This document shows, piece after piece, positions 35,055 to 44,232 of a DNA stretch of 64,000 nucleotides. Position numbers and translations under genes: made by a program. This stretch comes from Paenibacillus silvae (GTDB lineage Bacteria; Bacillota; Bacilli; Paenibacillales; Paenibacillaceae): contig NZ_BMFU01000001.1 of the NCBI RefSeq assembly GCF_014639235.1, positions 1,054,001 through 1,118,000 on the forward strand, in the 5' to 3' direction. How positions within the stretch are numbered: position 1 is the stretch's first letter; every line of letters starts with the position of its first letter. The notes beneath the pieces are model-generated. The model was not told where the DNA came from. It was given only the letters and a program-made list of their open reading frames with translations, and ran no database searches.

Positions 35055-36806
35055 TTAACCTGACAAGGCTACCCAATGTCCTTCTTTCACCTCAACCCAT
35101 CGGGAATGCTCCAGATGATATCGGTCTCCTGTGTCCAAACCTTCCTTGTCTTGCTCCCCTGCAGCAACACGTGGTTTATTTTTCTCTACGGCCGGATCAG
35201 GAACCGGTATAGCTGACAACAACGCTTTGGTATACGGGTGCTGCGGATTGGTGTACAGCTCTTCACTCTCGGCCAGCTCTACAATTTTGCCGTTATACAT
35301 CACTGCAACACGATCACTGATATGTTTCACCATCGACAGATCATGTGCAATAAACAGATACGTCAGTCCCAGACGCTGCTGCAGCTCTTCAAGTAACTGC
35401 ACAATTTGCGCCTGAATGGAGACATCCAGTGCCGACAACGGCTCGTCGCAGACAATAAACTCCGGCTCCACGGCCAGAGCTCTCGCAATACCGATTCGCT
35501 GGCGCTGTCCCCCCGAGAACTCATGCGGGTATCGCTGTGCGTGGGATGGATCAAGACCCACCATGTCCAGCAGCTCCTCCACCCGTTTTTGCCGTTGCTG
35601 GCCAGTGCCCGCAAGCTGATGAATATCCAGGGCCTCGCCGATGATATCCATAATTCTCATTTTAGGATTAAGGGAAGCATACGGGTCCTGGAAAATAATC
35701 TGCATGTGTCTTCGCATCGTTTTCATCTCGGCAGGCGTGAGGCGCTGCAGCGGAATGCCTTTGAAGAGCACATCTCCTCCTGTCGGCTCATGCAAACGCA
35801 AAATCGCTCGCCCCGTGGTTGATTTCCCACTGCCTGATTCACCTACAACACCCAGCGTCTCCCCTTGACGGATATGAAAGCTGATATCATTCACGGCTTT
35901 TAATGTATTGCCTTTGCCGAGATTGAAATATTGTTTAAGGGATTTGACTTCCAATAAGGGCTGGGCGTCATGTACTTCTTGTTGAACCAGAGAAGCCGGT
36001 TTCGGCTTTTTCTTCTCGTCCAGACGCGGCAGCGCGTTCAGCAAACGGATCGTATACGGATGCTTCGGATTAGCAAATATCTGCTCCGTGGTTCCCGTCT
36101 CGACAATCTCTCCTTCTTTCATCACGACAACACGGTCACACATGCCCGCAACGACACCCAGATCATGTGTAATGAGAATAATGGATGTGCCAAGCTGATC
36201 CTGCATATCCTTCATCAGATTCAGGATTTGTGCCTGAATGGTCACATCCAGAGCCGTTGTCGGTTCATCCGCAATCAGTAATTCAGGGCGACATGCAAGA
36301 GCAATACCAATCATTACCCGCTGACGCATGCCCCCGGAAAATTCATGCGGGTATTGGTTGTAGCGTATAGCGCTTTGTTTGATGCCAACCCGTTCCATCA
36401 TGGCAATGGCCTGCTTTTTGGCTTCCCTTTTGGATAGCTTTTGATGTTTGATCAGGCTCTCCGAGATCTGTTGACCCACCTTGATAGTCGGATTAAGCGA
36501 GCTCATCGGGTCCTGGAAGATCATGCCGATGTCGCGGCCGCGAATGTGTTCCATTTCCTTTTGTGATTTCCCGGCAAGGTCAACACCTTTAAACCAAATT
36601 TCACCCGACTTCATCTGTGAAGGAGGCGAGGCAAGCAGTCGCATAATGGAACGTGCGGTTACACTTTTACCGCTACCCGATTCCCCGACAATGCCTAACG
36701 TTTCCCCTTTTCGAAGTTCAAAGCTTACCTGCTTGACCGCCTGAAATTCACTCTCTCCTGTGTAAAAAGAGACCGACAAATCATTCACTCGAAGTAAAGT
36801 CTCCAC
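35055..36806 (-). CDS. Peptide/nickel-type ABC transporter, fused double ATPase
   Basis: 583 residues; GTG at 36806 lies seven bases after AAGGAAGGG. Two full DppD/DppF-type ATPase units in tandem: Walker A GESGSGKS in both, signature motifs HEFSGGMRQRV and HEFSGGQRQRI, Walker B LLIADEPT and FIVCDEPL, and C-terminal oligopeptide-transporter tails (NPKHPYTIRLL, NPQHPYTKALL). The ATPase dimer is therefore one chain. It is divergent from the two permease genes and the binding-protein gene and very likely energises them. Confidence 0.95.
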   Translation of the reverse strand: METLLRVNDLSVSFYTGESEFQAVKQVSFELRKGETLGIVGESGSGKSVTARSIMRLLASPPSQMKSGEIWFKGVDLAGKSQKEMEHIRGRDIGMIFQDPMSSLNPTIKVGQQISESLIKHQKLSKREAKKQAIAMMERVGIKQSAIRYNQYPHEFSGGMRQRVMIGIALACRPELLIADEPTTALDVTIQAQILNLMKDMQDQLGTSIILITHDLGVVAGMCDRVVVMKEGEIVETGTTEQIFANPKHPYTIRLLNALPRLDEKKKPKPASLVQQEVHDAQPLLEVKSLKQYFNLGKGNTLKAVNDISFHIRQGETLGVVGESGSGKSTTGRAILRLHEPTGGDVLFKGIPLQRLTPAEMKTMRRHMQIIFQDPYASLNPKMRIMDIIGEALDIHQLAGTGQQRQKRVEELLDMVGLDPSHAQRYPHEFSGGQRQRIGIARALAVEPEFIVCDEPLSALDVSIQAQIVQLLEELQQRLGLTYLFIAHDLSMVKHISDRVAVMYNGKIVELAESEELYTNPQHPYTKALLSAIPVPDPAVEKNKPRVAAGEQDKEGLDTGDRYHLEHSRWVEVKEGHWVALSG

Positions 36807-36862
36807 GTGTACACCCTTCCTTTCCTGCATTCGATCAGTTTATATGTATACAATTCCATACC

Positions 36863-36891
36863 TTGACATTTAAACATACCCTACCTAATAT
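36863..36891 (+). promoter_or_regulatory. Promoter of permease genes
   Basis: TTGACA (36863-36868), 17-base spacer, TAATAT (36886-36891); strong sigma-A form, 57 bases before the TTG start. Confidence 0.8.
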
Positions 36892-36947
36892 ATACTATAT
36901 TGATCGGAATAATGCAATTAACCTTCGGTGAAAGGAGGTATTATCGT

Positions 36948-38393
36948 TTGACTGATGGAGTACAAAGCCAAAGCACCTCACGTTTGGCAGCACATCTGAG
37001 CTTCATTTATGGCAAAATGCTGCTTCATCCCGTGTACCGATATGTACTGCTGATTTTGGGGTTACCGATAAATCTGATTATTTATCTGCTCTGGCGCTCT
37101 GATCGAAAGCAGGATCAATGGGACGCTGTCAGACAGCAGATCGAACAGGAACTGCGAAGCACTTCCTACCTTGAGGTCAAGCGGTTGGAGCTTGAAGAGC
37201 AATTAAGACGAAAGCATCGGTTCTTCAAACAGGAGGTCAGTGAGGCAGCGTTCAATCAGCAGCTTCACAGCTGGCTTGAGGAAACACTTCAGAAGGAACT
37301 GCAGGAACGAACAGAGCGCGAATTGGAGAAGCAGGGGCGATACCGCCTGGAAATGCATGATACATTTGGTCAGTGGATTGCCAAGCCCTGGTTTTTGACT
37401 TTGTCTATCCTTCCAGGCTGTCCCATGTACCTCATCCTGTTCCTGTATGGGAATGCGTATCTCAAGTACATATTTGAAAGAGTGCTCATGACAATCTTTG
37501 TCATTCTGGGTGTAGCCACACTTGTATTTACGATTTTGTACCTGTCTCCGTTTAATCCGGCAGCCAACATTCTTGGCGTGACGGCGACTCAGGAGCAGAT
37601 TGCAGCCTTTAATCATGTATATGGTCTCGATCAGCCTTATCTGACACAGCTGTGGAACAACATCAAAGGTGTCGCCACGTTTGATCTCGGCAAATCTTTT
37701 GCGGGAAATGAAAATGTAACAGCCACGATTGCCCGGAAGTTTCCCATCACACTGACTCTTGCCGTGATCTCGCTGCTGCTGGCACTGGTTATTGCTTTAC
37801 CTATCGGAATTATATCGGCGATCAGGCCTAATTCCTGGTTTGACTACACGTTTATGTTCATCGCGCTGATCGGATTGTCGATTCCGAACTTCTGGCAGGG
37901 ACTTATCTTCATCATGAATTTCTCGATTAAAATGCAATGGCTTCCCGCCACCTTCAATCCGCAGAACTGGCTGTCCATGATTATGCCGGTCATTGTGCTT
38001 GGTACAGGACTCACGGCTGCGGTGGCCCGAATGACCCGCTCCTCCACGCTGGAGGTCATTCATGAGGATTATGTCATGACTGCTCGGGCCAAAGGGTTAA
38101 GTGAACGTCAAGTCATGCTGAAACATGCGGTACGCAACGCACTGATTCCGATTATTACGGTCGTGGGGCTTCAATTCGGAGCTATGCTGGGCGGGGCCGC
38201 GGTAACAGAAAAGGTATTCAACATTAGCGGACTCGGCAGCTATATTGTAGATAAACAATTCATTCCTGATATTCCGAGTATTATGGGCGGAGTTATCTAC
38301 ACAGCAATCACGATCTCTATTGTGAACGTTGTAGTTGACCTGTTTTACGCGTTTATTGATCCAAGGGTCCGCTCCAAAATGAAACAATATTAA
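36948..38393 (+). CDS. DppB-type ABC permease with membrane/coiled-coil N-terminal extension
   Basis: 481 residues; TTG at 36948 is nine bases after AGGAGG. The ordinary DppB permease starts only near residue 155 (YIFERVLMTIFVILGVATLVF) and has the EAA loop near ARAKGLSERQVMLKHAVRNALIP. The first 155 residues are extra: a membrane helix (about 32-50), an acidic/basic coiled coil (about 55-125) and a second hydrophobic segment (about 135-152). Such an extension is not part of the family's normal plan. Forms the channel with the next gene. Confidence 0.9.
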   Translation: MTDGVQSQSTSRLAAHLSFIYGKMLLHPVYRYVLLILGLPINLIIYLLWRSDRKQDQWDAVRQQIEQELRSTSYLEVKRLELEEQLRRKHRFFKQEVSEAAFNQQLHSWLEETLQKELQERTERELEKQGRYRLEMHDTFGQWIAKPWFLTLSILPGCPMYLILFLYGNAYLKYIFERVLMTIFVILGVATLVFTILYLSPFNPAANILGVTATQEQIAAFNHVYGLDQPYLTQLWNNIKGVATFDLGKSFAGNENVTATIARKFPITLTLAVISLLLALVIALPIGIISAIRPNSWFDYTFMFIALIGLSIPNFWQGLIFIMNFSIKMQWLPATFNPQNWLSMIMPVIVLGTGLTAAVARMTRSSTLEVIHEDYVMTARAKGLSERQVMLKHAVRNALIPIITVVGLQFGAMLGGAAVTEKVFNISGLGSYIVDKQFIPDIPSIMGGVIYTAITISIVNVVVDLFYAFIDPRVRSKMKQY

Positions 38394-38405
38394 AGCAGGT
38401 GTATT

Positions 38406-39920
38406 ATGACAAATTCAAGCTCCTTCACACAGGAAACACGTTTCAGGCTCAAGTCCTCGCAACAATACAGTCAAGCCAGCTTTGCATGCATTACTTCGGT
38501 GCTGCTGACTCTGCTGCTGCTGATCAACAGTTATGACTGGAGCGAGCAGGCCATCCAGCCTTTAGTAGCAGGCATGGCTGGTGTATATCTGTTCTTCACG
38601 TTGATGCAAATTCTGCTCGTCATTCGAATCAGACATAACCTGATACAGCAGGGCGCGATAGCTGGTTTGACACGCAGGCTTGCCTGGGTGCAAACGCTGG
38701 CTGCTTTTACAGGCAATATTTTTATCGCCACCGCGGCCCTGCATTTGATTCGGAAGCGAACCAGCATTGAATACACGTTTGCTGTATACACCCTGTTAAC
38801 CCAGCTGTTTGTGATCGGTGTATCGGCGCTCAACGTGTTCAAGCCTTATGTTGCCGATACCTTTCTGCCATCCATGGCGGTGCTCCTGTGTATGCTGGTG
38901 ATTGATCTGATTGTATTGGTGATTATATCCCGGTATGATGCCGCTTCACCTCTCCCTCGCTGGATGACGGTTGTAGGTTTGGTGATGATCATTAGCGTGA
39001 TTACAGGCAATCTGTTCGCTCTGATGCTTGGCATATCTATCCTTCGTCGGTTGCGCAGACAGGGGCAGCAGGGAACAAATTTCTGGAATGATCTGTGGGA
39101 GCGGCTTGCTCCAAATATGACAGCGATGTCTGGACTTTTTTTCATCATCTTCCTGTTTTCCATCTCGATCTGCAGTTTCTTTACGTTCGACTACAGCATG
39201 GCTGTGGAAAACAACTATGGAGCTCTGCTTCAGCCGCCTTCTCTGGCTTATCCTCTGGGAACGGATGATTTCGGCCGATGTTTGTTTTCAAGAATCGTCT
39301 TCGGGGCACGGATTTCCCTGATTGTCGGTTTTATGTCAACACTGATTCCGGTCGTGATTGGCGGGGCACTGGGGGCCTTCTCAGGTTTCTATGGAAGACA
39401 TACGGATAACATCATCATGCGTCTGCTGGATATTCTGTATGCCATTCCGGGCATTCTGCTCGCTATCGCAATCATTGCCGCTTTCGGTGCAAACACGGTA
39501 AATCTGATTATAGCGCTGAGTCTGGGCTCCATCCCAACGTATGCTCGAACGATGCGGGCCAGCGTGCTTTATGTATCCACGTTTGAGTTTGTCGAGGCGG
39601 CACGTGCGCTTGGGTACAACAATCGTACGATTATTTTCAAGCAGATCATTCCCAATGCACTCGCACCGATGATTATCAAATCCACACTCACGATCGGCGG
39701 GGCCGTCATTGCAACCAGCAGCTTGAGTTACCTTGGACTTGGTGTAGAACCGCACATTCCGGAATGGGGCAACATTCTGAAGCTGGGCAGCACCTATCTG
39801 GAAACTCATTCGTATCTGGCGATCTATCCCGGACTGGCGATCATTCTGCTTGTGCTTTCGTTTAACTTTCTCGGTGACGGATTGCGGGATGCACTTGATC
39901 CCAAGCTGGAGAAGGCGTGA
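38406..39920 (+). CDS. DppC-type ABC permease with polytopic N-terminal extension
   Basis: 504 residues, starting 12 bases after the partner permease. The DppC core covers about residues 230-504 (LGTDDFGRCLFSRIVFGARISL; EAA loop EAARALGYNNRTIIFKQIIPNALAP). The first ~220 residues hold about six extra membrane helices without a clear family. Both permeases being extended suggests the extensions interact. AGCAGG before ATG. Confidence 0.9.
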   Translation: MTNSSSFTQETRFRLKSSQQYSQASFACITSVLLTLLLLINSYDWSEQAIQPLVAGMAGVYLFFTLMQILLVIRIRHNLIQQGAIAGLTRRLAWVQTLAAFTGNIFIATAALHLIRKRTSIEYTFAVYTLLTQLFVIGVSALNVFKPYVADTFLPSMAVLLCMLVIDLIVLVIISRYDAASPLPRWMTVVGLVMIISVITGNLFALMLGISILRRLRRQGQQGTNFWNDLWERLAPNMTAMSGLFFIIFLFSISICSFFTFDYSMAVENNYGALLQPPSLAYPLGTDDFGRCLFSRIVFGARISLIVGFMSTLIPVVIGGALGAFSGFYGRHTDNIIMRLLDILYAIPGILLAIAIIAAFGANTVNLIIALSLGSIPTYARTMRASVLYVSTFEFVEAARALGYNNRTIIFKQIIPNALAPMIIKSTLTIGGAVIATSSLSYLGLGVEPHIPEWGNILKLGSTYLETHSYLAIYPGLAIILLVLSFNFLGDGLRDALDPKLEKA

Positions 39921-39940
39921 CGATAGATTTTATGATTTTT

Positions 39941-40172
39941 AAAAGTTGAACTATTCTTTTACACAGAAACGGAGAGGACAGAAAAAACCTGGAAAAGCGG
40001 AGCCAAAAGCTTTCTGAAAGAAAGCTGCATCGGAAGCATAAACTCCGCCTTTATCACCGGATTTCCCCCTTTAGAAAGGGGAATTAAAAAATCTGGGGAT
40101 AACAGCGATTGGAAGGTTATTCTGTCATCGGAGTGCTGCGTGTAAACCTCTTTTATATAAATTGAACTAAAG
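39941..40172. repeat. MITE-like element, copy B
   Basis: About 230 bases, inverted relative to copy A. Shares AGTTGAACTATT...TTTACAC, GGAGAGGACAGAAAAAACCT, TTTATCACCGGATTT and CTGGGGATAACAGCGATTGG. Its right tip carries the TATATAAATTGAACTAA block in flipped orientation compared with copy A. Confidence 0.75.
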
Positions 40173-40271
40173 AAACGACATTATACCGATTAACGGTTCA
40201 TGATCGTCAAAGCGCGTTGTAATGGGGCAAAAATACCAGCCTTGGCAGGCTGTTTAAGTCGAAGAGGGAAT

Positions 40272-40471
40272 GCTAACGATCCCCATAGAGCTTATTTTCC
40301 CTGAATCGGGGACATTTGAATTCTAACGATCTCCAGGAAGCTTATTCCATTCGAAATCCTGAAAAATGAGCCTGATCAAGCTGGTTTCAGCAGAATAGCG
40401 TCTCTGGGGATCGTTAGAATTTTCCAAAGCCCGAATATGCCGAAATAAGGCTTCTCCTGATCGTTAGCGCT
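40272..40471. repeat. REP-like palindromic repeat cluster
   Basis: Four units of the form CTAACGATCnCCAnnnAGCTTATT: two on the + strand (40272-40298, 40322-40348) and two inverted (40394-40420, 40443-40471). The whole block can fold as a large dyad. Non-coding, inside the 730-base gap between permease and binding-protein genes. Confidence 0.7.
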
Positions 40472-40553
40472 CGCAGTAGGGGGTGGCACACTTGCCACTT
40501 GCCATGAGCGATGGACGATATTTGACTAATGTGACTGGATTGATGAGCATATT

Positions 40554-40592
40554 GGAGTGGATTGCGTATATTCTTTAGTTCAATTTATATAG
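40554..40592 (+). repeat. Solo end of MITE-like element (copy D)
   Basis: GGAGTGGATTGCGTATATTC then TTTAGTTCAATTTATATAG, the same end as copies A and C. It points at the binding-protein gene. Confidence 0.7.
40562..40590 (+). promoter_or_regulatory. Promoter-like hexamers in repeat end, facing the binding-protein gene
   Basis: TTGCGT (40562-40567) and TTATAT (40585-40590), 17-base spacer, 60 bases before the start codon. Same arrangement as in the repeat end before bglH. Confidence 0.45.
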
Positions 40593-40649
40593 TTCAATTT
40601 CAAAAAAAAATCATACATCACATCTATTAACATAATGGAGGGTATTATT

Positions 40650-42470
40650 ATGAAAAAACGTACACTTTTCGCCTTGGTGCTTATTCTCGTGCTTGTGATC
40701 TCTGGCTGCAATGTGAAAACAAAAACCGAATCCCAGGAAGAGATCAAACCTTCCGACACTTCGGAAACGGCAACCAAAGCAGTCGATATTGAGCTGCTCG
40801 CCATGAGCTCTTCCGAGAATGATGTCAACATCATCCGCGATCAGCTAACCAAAAACGGCTTCAATGTAAAGCTGAATCTGCAGCCGGATTACGGCAGCTT
40901 TAAATCCCAGCAGGACGCAGGGAATTATGATATCGCCGTGTCCAGCTGGACAACGGTAACGGGCAACCCGGATTATGCGGTTCGTTCTCTTTTCAAAACA
41001 GGCGGGGATTACAGCATCCTTGCGGACCAAGAGATTGACAAGCTGATTGATCAGGCGGCAACACAGACACCAGACGAATACAAAGCAACGTACAAACAGC
41101 TGGAGGACCGTCTGGTTACGGACCAGGCGTATATCGCTCCACTCTATATCTCTCTGAAAAGCCAGGCTGTAAACAAGGACATTCTGAATGTCGATACCGT
41201 TCGCCTGTCCAAATCCCGTGCGCTGGCGTGGGAGCCGATTGAGTTCAAGGACAGCTCCAAGAACAGTAAAGATCCGTTGATTTTGACACAAGCAGCAGCA
41301 GTGCTGACTTCCCTTGACCCGATCAAAGGAAACGACGGTTCAATCAACCAGATCAATACGAACATGTATGTACGTCTCGTCAACCTGACGGATGACGACC
41401 AATTGACAGCGGATGGTTCACTATCCCGTAACTTTACGATTGCAGATGGCAATTCCGAGTATTATTTTGTGCTTCGTGACGACATCAATTTTGCCAAAAT
41501 CGAGAACAAAAAGGCTGTTGATACGGGTGAGCGTGTAGGTGCAGATGACGTCATCTTCTCGCTGGACCGTGCCAAAAACAAAGACTCCGTGCCGGATCAC
41601 CGCACCTACAGTCTGCATGAGCATATCAAGCAGGCAGAACTTGTCACAGACTTGAGCTCACTGGAGGCCGTGAAACAATCCGGGGGCAGCGGAACCGTAC
41701 TTGAAGCGCTGAATCAAGGACTGGACAGTGATATCAAAGAGCTTGTGAGCGATAAAAATCAGGCTGATAACGGTGCAGGCAAATACCAGGTCGTTAAGGT
41801 AACCACCACTGAACCGTTCCCGCAAGTGCTGAATTATCTGGCGCACCAATCGGCGGGTATCGTATCCAAGAAACAAGTGGAAAGCATCAATACCTATGAT
41901 GTCGCATCCTTCGATGTGAACAAGGATATCCCTTATGGCGATCAAAACACCGTAACCGAGGGTGCAAGCTACAACAACACACTGTATACAAGCGGTCCTT
42001 ATATCCTTTCTTATAAAAATGACTACGAGGGTGTCTTCCTGAAAAATCCGGGGTACCGCAAAGGTTCTGACTTCGCACCGAAGATTGATCAGGTAAACGT
42101 ACGCTTCATCGCGGATGCCGACAGTGCTCTGTCTGCACTTCGCAGCAGTGAAATCCACCTGTATTACGGGGTGCCTGAGACGAAATATGACATTATCCAG
42201 AATGACAGCAAATTGCAGCTGCAAAGCATTCCAAGCAATGCCGTATCGTATCTGCTGTTCAACACAGCCAATCGTGAAGTGGCCAAGAGCAGTGATCTGA
42301 GAAAAGCAGTGCTGTACTCCATTAATCAGGATGAGATTCTGCAATTTTACAAAAACAACAAAATCAAAGCTTACTCTACCGTAAGCCCGCTTGTGCAAAC
42401 CGGGAATGAACTCAAGGCTGATCCAGCCAAAGTGAAGGAATTCCTGAGCAACTATAACGCGTCAAAATAA
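40650..42470 (+). CDS. Peptide-type binding lipoprotein (SBP_bac_5) with apparently permuted order
   Basis: 606 residues; ATG at 40650 behind GGAGGG; lipobox VISGC. Residues about 45-190 look like the C-terminal segment of a DppA-type protein (IIRDQLTKNGFNVKL, YDIAVSSWTTVTGNPDYAVRSLF, IDKLIDQA, AYIAPLYISL). Only then, from about 210, comes the usual N-terminal part (AAVLTSLDPIKGND, YYFVLRDDINF, ADDVIFSLDRA), and the protein ends at LRKAVLYSINQDEIL...ADPAKVKEFL, where a normal protein would go on into the segment already used at the front. Should feed peptides or a similar ligand to the extended permeases. Confidence 0.88.
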   Translation: MKKRTLFALVLILVLVISGCNVKTKTESQEEIKPSDTSETATKAVDIELLAMSSSENDVNIIRDQLTKNGFNVKLNLQPDYGSFKSQQDAGNYDIAVSSWTTVTGNPDYAVRSLFKTGGDYSILADQEIDKLIDQAATQTPDEYKATYKQLEDRLVTDQAYIAPLYISLKSQAVNKDILNVDTVRLSKSRALAWEPIEFKDSSKNSKDPLILTQAAAVLTSLDPIKGNDGSINQINTNMYVRLVNLTDDDQLTADGSLSRNFTIADGNSEYYFVLRDDINFAKIENKKAVDTGERVGADDVIFSLDRAKNKDSVPDHRTYSLHEHIKQAELVTDLSSLEAVKQSGGSGTVLEALNQGLDSDIKELVSDKNQADNGAGKYQVVKVTTTEPFPQVLNYLAHQSAGIVSKKQVESINTYDVASFDVNKDIPYGDQNTVTEGASYNNTLYTSGPYILSYKNDYEGVFLKNPGYRKGSDFAPKIDQVNVRFIADADSALSALRSSEIHLYYGVPETKYDIIQNDSKLQLQSIPSNAVSYLLFNTANREVAKSSDLRKAVLYSINQDEILQFYKNNKIKAYSTVSPLVQTGNELKADPAKVKEFLSNYNASK

Positions 42471-42481
42471 ACCTCTGAACG

Positions 42482-42529
42482 AAAAGGCTGTCACCGGGAT
42501 TATGCAGATCCATCGGTGACAGCCTTTTT
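42482..42529. terminator. Bidirectional terminator
   Basis: GGCTGTCACCG/CGGTGACAGCC stem with TTTTT on the + strand and AAAAG at the other side; between convergent genes. Confidence 0.88.
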
Positions 42530-42538
42530 CCTGTTATT

Positions 42539-43177
42539 TCATTCTGGCACTTGGCAATCTGCCAAAATGTCTGGATAATGCCTCATGCTATCCGCCTCTG
42601 TAATGCTGCGGATCACTCTACATGGTACGCCGGCTGCGAGCGTATTCGGAGGGATGTCACGTGTAACGACACTTCCTGCTCCAATGACACATCCGTCCCC
42701 GATTGTAACGCCACCACACACTGTAACATTGGCGGATAGCCATACATCATTGCCGATCGTAACCGGTTTGGCATAACATAGCGACTTCAATTCACCATGC
42801 TGATTCACCATCTGTCTCCTTTCACTTGCAATCAAGGGATGCAAGGGAGTTACGATGGTGACATTCGGGCCAAAGCTGGTATAGTCTCCAATCGTCACTT
42901 GTGCATCATCCTGTATGGTCAGGTTATAATTCGCAAAAAAGTGGTGACCGATCCGGGTATGCACACCATAGTGAAAGAAAATGGGACCCTGCATAAATCC
43001 GCCTTCCCCCAACTCACCCAGCAGCTGTTGTAATATCTGCCCTCTTTCCTCCGTCTGTTCTTCAAAGGATTGGCTATAACGCTGACTGAGATGATGAGCT
43101 TTCATCTTGATTTCCTTCAGTTCCGGATCACCCGGATTAAACAGCATACCTCTCAGGATTCTTTCTTCCTCACGCAT
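42539..43177 (-). CDS. maa: Sugar O-acetyltransferase, maltose/galactoside type
   Basis: 212 residues. N-terminal mac domain (MLFNPGDPELKEIKMKAHHLSQRY) and a left-handed beta-helix of hexapeptide repeats ending in VTIGDGCVIGAGSVVTRDIPPN and GVPCRVIR; catalytic His in VTPLHPL. Transfers acetyl from acetyl-CoA to sugars, probably for detoxification of non-metabolised sugar. Follows the HAD gene by 22 bases. Confidence 0.93.
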   Translation of the reverse strand: MREEERILRGMLFNPGDPELKEIKMKAHHLSQRYSQSFEEQTEERGQILQQLLGELGEGGFMQGPIFFHYGVHTRIGHHFFANYNLTIQDDAQVTIGDYTSFGPNVTIVTPLHPLIASERRQMVNQHGELKSLCYAKPVTIGNDVWLSANVTVCGGVTIGDGCVIGAGSVVTRDIPPNTLAAGVPCRVIRSITEADSMRHYPDILADCQVPE

Positions 43178-43199
43178 CGCGACTCCCCCTCATCTATGC

Positions 43200-44003
43200 T
43201 TAATCCTGTAAGTCCATCATGGCCCGGATCGTGACCAGCACACCGTTTTCGTCATTGGATTTGGTAATAAACTGAGCTGCGCGTTTTGTATTCTCACAGG
43301 CATTGCTCATCGCAAAGCTGTATCTGGCAATCCCCATCAGCTCCACATCATTTTCTCCATCACCAAAAGACATCGTCTCGTGGGGAGTTACTCCCAGCAT
43401 CTTCTGCAATGTTTTGACCGTTTCACCTTTATGCGTATGCAGCGCCGTAATATCCAGCCACCGAGGTTCAGAATCAACAATATAGATTTGCCCTTCCATG
43501 GTCTGTTCCACATGTTTACGCAGTGCTGTACAGCGTCCTTGTGGATCGAATACCGTAATTTTTATAAAGGAAGTGCTGATGCCTGCAAAAGAATCCGTTT
43601 TGATGACCTGTTCATACGAGCTTTTCACAACGTCATACATCTCATCCGGAATGGAAGAATGCACATAAGCGGCATCGCTTGCACACACGATAATCGTCAT
43701 CTGAGGATCAAACGACCGAATCTTCTCGATGGCCTGCAACGCCAATGTGCGCTCCATACTAAACTCCCGAACCACCTGCCCGTCCTTTTTGATTCTGGCA
43801 GCACTGTCCCCAAGAATCCATACACCTTCTCCATGTTCGCCGAATAATTTCTCCACACGTTCGCACTGCTTTCCGGTACACGCTACAAAAGTAACACCTT
43901 TATGTTTCATCTCTTCATGAACTTCTTTAAACCATTGCATATCAAATGATCCTTGACTGTTCAGAAACGTTCCGTCCAGATCGGTTACAACAAGTTTAAT
44001 CAT
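43200..44003 (-). CDS. HAD hydrolase, Cof subfamily
   Basis: 267 residues; start MIKLVVTDLDGTFL behind ATGGAGG. Motif I DLDGT, motif II ACTGK, motif III Lys region and motif IV FGDGENDVELM with the type IIB cap between, as in sugar-phosphate phosphatases of the Cof/YidA group. First gene of an operon with the acetyltransferase. Confidence 0.94.
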   Translation of the reverse strand: MIKLVVTDLDGTFLNSQGSFDMQWFKEVHEEMKHKGVTFVACTGKQCERVEKLFGEHGEGVWILGDSAARIKKDGQVVREFSMERTLALQAIEKIRSFDPQMTIIVCASDAAYVHSSIPDEMYDVVKSSYEQVIKTDSFAGISTSFIKITVFDPQGRCTALRKHVEQTMEGQIYIVDSEPRWLDITALHTHKGETVKTLQKMLGVTPHETMSFGDGENDVELMGIARYSFAMSNACENTKRAAQFITKSNDENGVLVTIRAMMDLQD

Positions 44004-44205
44004 GCTAAGTGCCTCCATTAATTTATTTAGGAAAATCAAAGGACGAAGGATCACTTATGCTGGATATAACTTACTAAATAATCTTTATTAACAATATTTA
44101 TGAAGTATCTGCAAGTCATCCTGTCCTCCACATGATCGTACTTCGTGTAACTGGTTTCATGTCAATACAAAGTTTCGATCAGGTCGTCTGCTCCCTTGAA
44201 AAGTA

Positions 44206-44232
44206 AAAATCCACAGAACCTGTTCTGCGGAT
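44206..44232 (-). terminator. Terminator overlapping the end of the ROK gene
   Basis: ATCCGCAGAAC/GTTCTGTGGAT stem, TTTTT after it on the - strand; the first base of the stem lies in the stop codon. Confidence 0.8.

Noticed and set aside
40272..40471. CRISPR array
   Set aside because: The four units are in mirrored orientation with irregular spacing and no uniform spacers; no cas genes.
41658..42398. 246-codon - strand frame opposite the binding-protein gene
   Set aside because: Shadow frame; residue composition (Arg, Cys, His rich) is not protein-like and there is no RBS.
44004..44205. Regulatory RNA or gene in the gap upstream of the HAD gene
   Set aside because: No open frame with RBS, riboswitch-like core or conserved motif could be seen.
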